From NCBI RefSeq assembly GCF_000003815.2, contig NC_049988.1:4751356-4800410 (forward strand): a stretch of 49,055 bases of DNA. The letters are read 5' to 3'. Position 1 is the stretch's first letter. Each line of letters begins with the position of its first letter. This DNA comes from Branchiostoma floridae (taxonomy: Eukaryota > Chordata > Leptocardii > Amphioxiformes > Branchiostomatidae). The position numbers were made by a program, and so were the translations under genes. Below the pieces are notes generated by a model. That model was not told the DNA's origin. It worked only from the letters and a program-made list of their open reading frames with translations, and searched no databases. Of this stretch, positions 41,476 through 49,055 are shown one piece after another.

Positions 41476-41884
41476 CTGCACGTGCCATGAAAACGAGCAC
41501 TGTTGTTTTAAAAGACTGAGTGTTGGAAGCGGCTGGTGCAAAGATCAATTCTCAGACAAAAGTTTTTGTTCTTTATGTCACATCAATTATGAAACAGGTG
41601 CTAGTTGCCAGTTCGCGGTCGCGACACTTCTCTAAAAACAAGTTTCCAAGCTATTAGGTTGACCCATTTTTTATTTACTCCTTTACAGAAAAGCGAGAAG
41701 ATTCTAAATCCAAATACTAGATTTCGTAATTTCAATCATCAAATCCGTGAAAAAGGGAGGTATTTCTTAAAAGTGCGTGTGTGCGCGTGTGTGTGTCGAC
41801 TATGTTTCCGAATATTGTGATCAGCATATAACTTTAGAGCCTCTCTGTTAAGATTTTAGTATGAAGATCGGGTTAGACAAAGGT

Positions 41885-41955
41885 CAAAGTCAAATTCTGG
41901 CCCCCTGGTGTGTGACTTTAGTACTGCAACAGTAAGCCCGGTATTTGTATCTTTT
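41885..41955. repeat. Dispersed repeat, partner of 10515-10585
   Basis: It shares the CCCCCTGGTG, AGTACTGCA and CCGGTATT blocks. It is short and of unknown class. A (GT)n-like patch precedes it at 41775-41797. Confidence 0.5.
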
Positions 41956-42679
41956 TTCGTAGATATATTTTGAACTAGATTCCATTCAGTACATGTCTTA
42001 AGTGAAGAATCCGTTTAAAAGTTTTTACATGAATGTATGGTAAGATAAATGTATTGATGTGTTGCTGAAACCTTGGTTTGTTTGTTCGTTTGTATTCCAT
42101 GCCCGATGAACCACTTTATGGCGTAAAACACCAGGTATATATTAAAATGATTGAAATGGGGAGTCAGTGTTGATATCCTTTCAAATCATATCAAGGAACT
42201 CGAATAAAAGAACACTGGACCAAACACCCTACGATTACTCTACGTAGTATACGCTAGATGATTTAAGATGATTACATGCTTTTGAAGATAAAAGGAAGTG
42301 AAATTATCATCATTATATCATATTATATGAATCAGTTTCAATTACGATTCACAGAGGCGCAAAAGTAACGATGAAAATATAATAATATACTTCATCCTGG
42401 GTTCATTGAACTTTAAGAGACACGAATGTCGGACATCTAACATACGACGATGTTGTTACCTCGGGGCTATATCTGTTATCAGACAGATGACATCCTAATT
42501 TATAAAAATCAATTATATATTAGTGGGATTTCTCGCTCAATTTTACCACTCAACTAATTGTTCAATTTGGTTTTAATGAATTTTTTTCAAACACTTCGAA
42601 AATGTACATATACGAAAACTTAATAATATTTTTTGTAGTACTTACACATTTTCTTATACCACAGACTTCTACAATTTAG
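41956..42679. other. Unannotated AT-rich region
   Basis: I see no gene or repeat. Confidence 0.35.
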
Positions 42680-43190
42680 AAATTACAAAATTTGGCACCC
42701 AGACCCAACGCACCTTTGAAATATTTTTCTCTTTCTCATCTATATATGTGACAAGTTTGAAAGTCCTATCATGAAATGCAGTGGATTTATAAACTTCCCT
42801 CATTAACTATGCAAATTAGTTGCTGATTTGCATAATTAGTATTCCGTTATGTACATTGTTACTTGGGCTATCTACATACCAAAAAAATCATGACGATCTA
42901 TCAACACGTTCTCGAGTTATTCTCGTCCAAAGTTTGAAAGAAAATCGGCAACTGCAGTTCCAAACAAGCCGCTAGGTGGTCCAAACTTACACTCACTTAG
43001 CACTTACTCTCTGCCCCAAGGGGTATCTACCACTCAAAAATGATAACCATCAGCAAGCCGCTAGGGGGCCTTTTATCGAACTTGACCTTCGTTTTCCCGA
43101 CCCCTACCCACCTACCAAATATTATCGGGATCCAGCCAAGGCTTCTTGAGTTATGCTGTTAACACAAACACACACACACACACAGACAGA
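42680..43190 (+). repeat. Dispersed repeat ending in (CA)n
   Basis: Contains two AGCCGCTAGG-GG words (42968 and 43054), then ACCTACCAAATATTATCGGG, then TCTTGAGTTATGCTGTTAAC and (CA)n at 43166-43184. The layout parallels 7826-7990 and looks like a retroposon with a microsatellite tail. Ends are not defined. Confidence 0.5.
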
Positions 43191-43214
43191 CTCACAAGCC
43201 CAAAACATAACCTT

Positions 43215-43510
43215 AGCCATTCTGGCAAAGGTTATTAGGATCATGTGCCTGAGATGCACAGTGTTTGGCCCAGAAGTCCTAGGTTCGGATTCTGTCATTC
43301 CACCATTTTCTTTTGCTATTGGTAAAGGCACTTTATTCGACGTTCCTCACTTCAACCAAGTGAAAATATGATTACCTGACTTCAGTTTGGGAGGAATATA
43401 CGTAAAGGCGGTAGAAAGAGAGGGTTTGGCCCCACCTTCGAACACTGTGCCCTTGACCTAGTAGAAGTATACAATACATTACCCTTTTTGCCTCAAAAAG
43501 GCAAGGAGAC
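43215..43510 (+). mobile_element. tRNA-derived SINE, plus strand
   Basis: The head has CTGGCAAAGGTTATTAGG (A-box-like) and AGGTTCGGATTCTGTC (B-box-like). The body runs TTGGTAAAGGCACTTTATTC, ACCTGACTTC, TAAAGGCGGTAGAAAGAGAG, CCACCTTCGAACACTGTGCC and ends near TTGCCTCAAAAAGGCA. The same body in reverse occurs at 46925-47120. Confidence 0.75.
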
Positions 43511-44142
43511 TACTTTATCAATCCTAATGGTCTTTGTATTTGGTACTTTTAACGTACGTTACTAACTTTGGATGCAATACCATACTGTACTTGTTTGTCA
43601 AACGGAAAAAAAATCCTTGAACTTTAAGAACAAATGTTCAAAGTTTACGGGCCAATGATTTTTCGTCGGCCACTGCTGTGCTTATTGCACAGCTTGTGGC
43701 ATACCTGTTTAGATTCTTTTCTCATTGAGCTTCCGCGATTCCGCGAATTGTTCGATTGCCTCCATTGTTCTAGTCGCAGCTGCTACGGACACATGCATGG
43801 ATGCCTGCGGTCAGCCGTCACACACACGCTATACTAGCCCGGTAACCCATACCATCGAGGCGCTCGAGTTGCTCTTCGGTGCTGTTGGCGTAGCTGGCCC
43901 GTGCAGTTAATTACAACAGACCGGGGGAGTTCTTACGGGGTTGGTAAGATTTCGTCGCTGGCGGCGTAAACTCAAAAGGCCGGCTACAAGATTTAGCGGC
44001 GAAATCTCAAAGGGCAGCTAATCAGACAGGCTGACAGAAGCAGGTCGGTGCCTTAGCACTGGGCCAGGTAAAGCAACCCAAAGCCGACCAGCGGAGAATG
44101 GTACCCAGGCTAACGCTATACCAAACGTTACCATTGTATACC
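43511..44142. other. CpG-richer region without recognised gene
   Basis: GC content rises from about 43730. GGCGGCGTAAACTCAAAAGG and GCGGCGAAATCTCAAAGGG (43956-44013) are a diverged ~45-bp direct repeat. ORFs at 43634 and 43725 have no recognisable domain. Confidence 0.35.
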
Positions 44143-44249
44143 TGACGTCACAATCCGTAAAACACAGCACGTATAGGTTGATCATTAGCGAAGGCCGTTC
44201 GCTGGGAGACGGACACCACGCGATCGACTGTGTCAGCTTCACCAGATAG
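44143..44249 (+). promoter_or_regulatory. Candidate promoter and untranslated first exon
   Basis: A CREB-type TGACGTCA palindrome at 44143-44150 is followed about 100 bp later by CAGATAG|GTAAGT, a strong splice-donor match (GTAAGT at 44250-44255). The segment is GC-richer than downstream sequence and contains no preserved ATG frame, so any exon would be 5' UTR. No matching acceptor was identified. Confidence 0.25.
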
Positions 44250-44255
44250 GTAAGT

Positions 44256-44592
44256 TCTATGTATACGTGTACACCACCAAATACGTGTTATTGTATAGTA
44301 TACTTGTTGTTGTTATTGTTAACCTTGTAAGACCTGGTAGCGCGTATGGTAGCAAGTTGTTTTAGACGCGCGGGGAATAATGTAACAGGCCTGGGTTGGG
44401 CTAATAGCACATGCTAGCTATTCCCTTTTAACTTGCTCGAGGTATCTCCTCGAATCGGGAAGTTCATTCTACGACCTTTTCGAAAGGATGGCACATCATC
44501 ATTAACCGACTACCTGGCGTGTCACATGGACATCCCTATCAACATATATAGCGCCTTGAAATGTATTGGTTTGACAATGATTCTTATATTAA
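44256..44592. other. Unannotated region
   Basis: A short (TTG)n-like patch lies at 44305-44320. I see nothing else. Confidence 0.35.
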
Positions 44593-44800
44593 AGTGCAGT
44601 CTCTCAAGCTTGCGGGGTTCCAAAGGTATCCAACGAATATCACAGATAAAGAACGAAATTTCTTACTTTTCGTGTATTTCGTCGTCTTGTAAGTCATTAT
44701 TTTATTATTACTCAATATCTAGACTATAAAAAAAATCGAAAAAAAACATTGACGCATTAGACGAACCCCGCACTGACCAAGGCTTGGCGCACGTGCATCT
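44593..44800. mobile_element. Harbinger-like MITE with TAA target duplication
   Basis: It begins AGTGCAGTCTCTCAAGC and ends CTTGGCGCACGTGCATCT. TAA flanks both ends (44590-44592 and 44801-44803). The interior CACAGATAAAGAACGAAAT and AGTCATTATTTTATTATTAC correspond to the family at 9-440, inverted. An intact short copy. Confidence 0.85.
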
Positions 44801-44807
44801 TAAGCTA

Positions 44808-45145
44808 AGGGCACAACCCGCCGTACGTGCTTTTGTCTGTACGTTTTTGTGGGACGTCACATCCACCACGTTTTTCTGAAAACGTGGGGAAGGTATGGCA
44901 AGTGCAGGGAGGGAGTGCGTCACAACACACATCACTTGTACGGTTGGGCAAAGTGTAATACGTATGTACGTCGTCTGCACGCCACGCCTGGCCGTGAGCC
45001 GGTTGCTAACATCGTTCGTTGCGCAAATGGTAAGTTAGTTTTACGTGCTTATAACGTACTTAACACTTACGGATCCCAATTGATTGCCAACGTCTTGGCA
45101 CGTAGATAGACACCACGCCGTTGCACGTACGGCGGGTTGTGCCCT
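44808..45145. mobile_element. 338-bp element with 23-bp perfect TIRs
   Basis: The first 23 bases (AGGGCACAACCCGCC, then GTACGTGC) are the exact reverse complement of the last 23 (45123-45145). The interior is CpG-rich, with a CCACGTTTTTCTGAAAACGTGG palindrome at about 44866-44887 and repeated ACGT and GTACGT words. Imperfect AAGCTA / TAGCTT sequence outside both ends hints at a longer TIR. It starts five bases after the TAA of the preceding MITE. No transposase. Confidence 0.9.
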
Positions 45146-45489
45146 CAGCGTAGCTTGATATACAATTCAGGACAACAGCCGGGCTATATGATTGGCATGA
45201 AATGGCCTTATTGCACGCGAAGGTCAATCCTGGTTTTGCTCTTTTAACTCCTTTGACACCCGCTATTCATCCGGTATCAATGGAGTATAACTAGATGATT
45301 TGTACGCGTTGAGTACGTATGGGGCATACTGACAAGACGGATACGTGATATGCGTGCCATGCCACACTCTGGCACTACCATGGTGATTCGTTAAAGCTCG
45401 TAACAAGTCGTTATTCTTTTCTATCCTACCGTTTTGGTCTCATTAGCTTAAATGGTAGGACATTTTTACCTGCGTTTTATAAGTAAGGC
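45146..45489. other. Unannotated region
   Basis: I see no gene or repeat. Confidence 0.35.
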
Positions 45490-45640
45490 CATGTTGATTT
45501 GATTATATGGATGACATCATCTGAGAACCCAAAAACTGATGAATAAAAAAGTGTGCCCAAAAGTTGTCTTCACTTTGAAATCTATGTGATTGGGAAGGTT
45601 GACCATATGACTGAACACACAGAATATGGTAAACCTAACT
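45490..45640. repeat. TIR-family fragment related to 3180-3330
   Basis: Starts with TAAGGCCATGTTGATTTG and ATGGATGACATCATCTG (34345-type end) and continues with the TTTGAAATCTATGTGATTGGG and ACACACAGAATATGG blocks shared with 3180-3330. Confidence 0.55.
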
Positions 45641-45695
45641 ATAGATTTTTCATTTTTGTGTTTGTACTACTGAATAAAACATTTTGTGAATCTGG

Positions 45696-45740
45696 AAAGA
45701 GAGAAAGAGAGAGAGGGAGAGAGAAAGGCAAAGAAAAATA
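45696..45740. repeat. Purine-rich (GA)n tract
   Basis: GAAAGAGAGAAAGAGAGAGAG and similar, then AAAGGCAAAGAAAAATAG. Simple sequence. Confidence 0.9.
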
Positions 45741-46619
45741 GATAGAAAAGGGTGACAACAAGGATACTAGACAACAAACACTGATCGATCTGCGCATGCT
45801 TCAATGTACATAGTGTCCATTGATAGTAATCATGCCGGAAAGCTCTTGTATGTTACATATATAGAGAAAGCCTTGTAAAATTATTTTATTATTATTTATG
45901 TGCTTCTTTTTGCTATTAGTTGTCTCATTGTTACGTAATTCTCGGTTTCGCATTATTTATATATAGAAACTTTTAACAGAATTTCTAACGGTAAGCGTTT
46001 ATACTATGTAATAGCCTCCGGGTAGCAGGGATGTCAAGGCTGTATGTCTATATATATAGCTGAACACATCAAATCAAACTTACCCAGGGCATTAGCCTTA
46101 ACATAAACACAATACCAAACAAAAAAAGTATTTTTAAAGACACAAAAACGAGCTAGTCTCTCAAAGATTTATTCTGTTCTGCAAGCATGGAATATTTGCT
46201 TTTAAATATCATTCCAGTCGTACGGTTTCCCTTGTAAATGTCAATGGTGAATCTCCATGGAAAGAAATGAAACCCTATTGCCGACATTGATGTGTTCATG
46301 GTTGTAGCTAGCGTCAACGGCAATGGACCAAGAACTGGGAGAGTACATTTGTGTAATTTAGACGTAGAAACTGAATGGCTGTCGTCCGGCACGGCCTTTA
46401 ATAATTATCATTTTTATTAGATTCTATCATTTTTTTATTTTTATTTTAGACACTCCTTTGTAGTAAGCTTTATGTAATTTCCTTTGCATCGGACGTTCTT
46501 TAATTCAGATAAATTACTAGCATTAGCTATCATTAAAAGCATTAAACACTGCTGTATTTGGGTTAATGGTTTGAAAGAAACGGCTGTATCTCGTTGCAAG
46601 CCTCCTCGTGACATGTGTG
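45741..46619. other. Unannotated region
   Basis: Minus-strand frames at 46153-46392 and 46441-46665 are open with mixed composition but show no domain, no paired splice sites and no homology that I recognise. Confidence 0.3.
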
Positions 46620-46823
46620 TATAAACACCTAAAGGCGGGTCACCAAAGGGCCGCCTTGTGTCCATCCGCCGAACAGGACCTGTCCGTCAAACTAGAGACA
46701 GTGTTACACAAGTCGTGCAGTTCGTAAACAAAGACAAGAGTATCTTAAGCTTCAGATATAAACTTGGCACTGCATCTGTTCTTCATACAAGGGATGGAAC
46801 GTGTAGGAGGAATACGAACAGAG
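46620..46823 (+). CDS. Candidate TATA promoter and first coding exon
   Basis: TATAAA occurs at 46620-46625 and again at 46757-46762. An ATG at 46794 opens a ten-codon frame, MERVGGIRTE, that ends exactly at CAGAG|GTAAGT, a near-perfect splice donor (GTAAGT at 46824-46829) in phase 0. The ATG sits 32 bp after the second TATA, so the first TATA would give a ~145-nt leader. The context GGGATGG is acceptable for initiation. No second exon is recognised in the next 2.2 kb, so the gene, if real, lies mostly outside the window. Confidence 0.25.
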
Positions 46824-46924
46824 GTAAGTCATAAAATGTGATTCGACTTATAAAATGTATCATACAGGACTGTTACGTATAGGGTTAAATAAGCTTCTGC
46901 AGAATCTTCTAATCCTAAAAGTTA

Positions 46925-47310
46925 ATGCCTTTTTGAGGCAGTGTACATGTAGGCAGTGGGTTGTTATCCACTGTGTCTAGGGTATGATATTTTGAAGGCG
47001 AAGGCAAGACCTCTCTCTATCCACCGCCTTTTACTTCCTCAGCCAACCAAAACCAGGTACCTATCTATACACCTTCCTGGTGTAAGGCAAAGGAAAGTGG
47101 TGTAAAGTAAAATTCTCAAGGGCAAAAATTGGTGGCCTGTCGTCTTTTTTAAAACAACGGATATAGGTTACTTCGCTGATAAAGATGAACTAGCGTTACA
47201 CGGCTAAACATTCCTAAGAATTTTGATGAAACCATCACTATCTAGCCAGGGCACGAACTCTTAACTTGCGTTCCAGATTCAGGCCCTTACCCACACACTA
47301 TCAAGATCTG
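46925..47310 (-). mobile_element. tRNA-derived SINE, minus strand, with MITE end inside
   Basis: The minus-strand body (TAAAAGGCGGTGGATAGAG, ATACCCTAGACACAGTGG, GTACACTGCCTCAAAAAGGC) matches the SINE at 43215-43510. Farther upstream on the minus strand, AAGAGTTCGTGCCC (near 47255) is B-box-like. Between head and body lies GTTCATCTTTATCAGCG, then TAACCTATATCCGTTG (47157-47200), an end of the 9031-9234 MITE, so the SINE was probably invaded and rearranged. Confidence 0.6.
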
Positions 47311-48015
47311 ATAAAGTGAAGATTCCGTAATTTATTACTGTCTTGACCTACTGACTTTATCTCTTGCACCATGTCTTGTGCCGCCGTCTTAGATTATATT
47401 TGGCCTAAAGAAATATTAGGTTTCTGGCTGCGGTCCTAAAAGTGAGTTATTTGAAGTGATCCAGCAAATGTAGTTTAACAATGGAATACCCGAATGCATC
47501 AATGCACTTATATTTTCTACATAACGCTGTAATTGTACAGATAAGCATTGCAAAAATACAAATAGAAGTAAACTGTTTACTACACATTTTTCTGTTTGTG
47601 TGCGTAGAGAATGTTTACTATATGAAGTTCTTAAAAAGAAAATTTTGTTAGACTACTTAGAATTTTCACTACTGAGATGCACTTTTAGAAATGTATGTTG
47701 CTTCCTAGGTTAGGTTATCCACCCCCAAAAAGACAACGCAGGCTTTGCTACGGTTGGAAGAAAACGCAACACTTTAGCCCTGGCATCGCTAGGTTTATCC
47801 CGAAGCCATCGCCGTGAGCTAAGTGTATCAGACAAGCGTTTGGAGCGTCAGTTATCAAAGTCAAGTTTTATCTACCAGTCGTCCTTGACAGGGTAGAGTA
47901 ACGGGCTAACATGGCCGTGGTGAATAACAATTTACGCGTTGGCCATCAGCAAGTGCTTGTCCTATCTCTCTTGTTAGTACAACGATGGGGCCAAAGCATG
48001 TAAAAGTAGTTATGG
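47311..48015. other. Unannotated region
   Basis: I see no gene or repeat that I can support. Confidence 0.35.
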
Positions 48016-48023
48016 ATCACAGC

Positions 48024-48453
48024 TAGGGGTGCGTACCGGTACAGAAAATTCAGGTCCAGGCCCGGTTCAGGTCCAGAGGATCAGGTCCAGGTCCGGACCT
48101 GAACCTGGAACTGATTCAGTATGTAAGAACTAGAGAATGGGCGATACTCAAAACAACGGTCCATTTCGCAGAAATCTGTTTTGTGTAGTATTCGACTCCC
48201 ACTGCGTTTTTAAAAAACCGTACAAATCTAACTGCCTCTGTACGATTGACTGTAACAGTTGCAGAAATGACTATAGATTGTACTCTACTTCGCTCATGTT
48301 ATTTTCCTCGACCGGTAGGCCCGAAAACGTCTGGATGCATGATCATATAATCTGTTTATTTTCCAATCGGTCCAACATCCGATCCACCAAATTTTTTTCA
48401 GGGCCTGTTTTTCTGTACTGGTACACCATGTACCAATACCCACCCCTATTCTA
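48024..48453. mobile_element. hAT-type MITE with 8-bp target duplication
   Basis: It begins TAGGGGTGCGTACCGGTAC and ends GTACCAATACCCACCCCTATTCTA. ATCACAGC flanks it exactly (48016-48023 and 48454-48461). The last five bases, TTCTA, are extra compared with the copy at 15697-16145, whose right end stops at CCCTA. The internal frame (MGDTQNNGPF...) is a repeat artefact shared with the other copy. Confidence 0.9.
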
Positions 48454-48890
48454 ATCACAGCGCATTGATTTTTGCATGATTAAGGTAAAATGTGCCGAAA
48501 ATCATAAATGTATGTCGTAAACGTGTGTCAATGTTTTGGGTAGTAGAAATGCTTGTCTTATATTCTGTTTAATGATCTTTTATAATCTTGAAACAATTGT
48601 GTATTTGACAACAACAGTCAAGTCTTATTGGTCGTCATATCTTGTCAATTATCAGGCATAATTTACCAAGTACACCTTAGAACGTAGATCCTCTTGCAAC
48701 ACTGTTTCAATTGTTAAATCGTATATGGTTTCTAAATTTGAATATAACGTTAGGCATATTGTTTTTTTTAGCCCACCTTGTTTTCTTTTAGGCGCTCAAA
48801 TTAGATTTGGAGTCTTCAGGGACTAGTGTCATCAGGTTTGTATCATGTCACTAAATAACAAAATTCTTGGTATAGCAGTAGTCAACAAGT
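48454..48890. other. Unannotated region
   Basis: I see no gene or repeat. Confidence 0.35.
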
Positions 48891-48893
48891 GTT

Positions 48894-48940
48894 TTGTTCA
48901 ACCGATGTTTCGTGACCGTCTGACACCTTCCTCAAGACAA
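48894..48940 (-). repeat. GAAGGTG...ACGAAAC motif, second copy
   Basis: On the minus strand, CTTGAGGAAGGTGTCAGAC then GGTCACGAAACATCGG parallels 8019-8052 (CCTGACGAAGGTGCCTGAG, then AGACATCGAAACG). The hammerhead box is less canonical here (TTGAGGA). It suggests a dispersed element family with this signature, Penelope- or DIRS-like by resemblance. Confidence 0.4.
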
Positions 48941-48949
48941 TTTTGACCT

Positions 48950-49038
48950 GGTTCACATTGTACTGCAGCGTAGGTGTCGCTGCTTACAGATGGGACCCTA
49001 AACTGGTTCACAGTGTACTGCAGCCTCAGTGCAACGTG
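48950..49038. repeat. Short direct repeat, ~63-bp period
   Basis: CTGGTTCACATTGTACTGCAG (48950) recurs as CTGGTTCACAGTGTACTGCAG (49004). A GTGTCGCTGCTTACAGATGG spacer separates them. It runs toward the window edge. Confidence 0.7.
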
Positions 49039-49055
49039 GACCAACCAAAATGCCC

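Noticed and set aside
46153-46392. Minus-strand 79-aa ORF as an exon
   Set aside because: Mixed composition is suggestive, but no splice sites frame it and no homology is recognised; left as unannotated.

Overview
This looks like a stretch of animal nuclear genome with few genes and many repeats. The best match is a cephalochordate (amphioxus, Branchiostoma). That assignment is from recognition, not a search. It rests on the dense nested MITEs, the tRNA-derived SINE types, CR1/L2-like LINE 3' ends and foldback/minisatellite elements, all of which resemble repeats I associate with amphioxus. There are no operons, no prokaryotic genes and no CRISPR array. I recognise no complete protein-coding gene. 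The only clear protein homology is to non-LTR retrotransposon reverse transcriptases, all truncated. Three runs of N mark assembly gaps (13690-13789, 24979-25945, 27143-27242).

Layout. 0-7 kb: a TTA-flanked MITE split by a LINE fragment, then two direct copies of an ~860-bp block (444-1308 and 6087-6932) that bracket two unrelated ~155-bp satellites and a pentanucleotide microsatellite. 7-13 kb: TA-flanked MITEs, a hammerhead-like motif, a 5'-truncated LINE on the minus strand, and a foldback element beside a ~60-bp minisatellite. 13.9-22.2 kb: a 1,265-bp element with TTA target duplications, two hAT-type MITEs, a satellite with two alternating monomer types that carries two retroposon insertions, a second LINE fragment between two ~300-bp direct repeats, and a 546-bp foldback element with ~160-bp arms built from ~21-bp repeats. 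22-28 kb: little that I recognise, then a composite SINE/TIR element, the large gap, and an inverted pair of perfect 10-bp minisatellites around a small gap. 28-36 kb: degenerate tandem arrays and LINE ends. 36-49 kb: MITEs with empty-site evidence, a promoter-like CpG-rich segment, SINEs, two promoter/first-exon candidates, and a third hAT MITE.

The elements can be partly ordered in time by nesting. One MITE was already inside the 860-bp block before it duplicated; another joined only one copy, and a LINE fragment then landed inside that. Possible host gene parts are limited to weak first-exon or promoter candidates near 27.7, 37.7, 44.2 and 46.7 kb. Their splice donors or promoter motifs are visible, but no downstream exon is identified.
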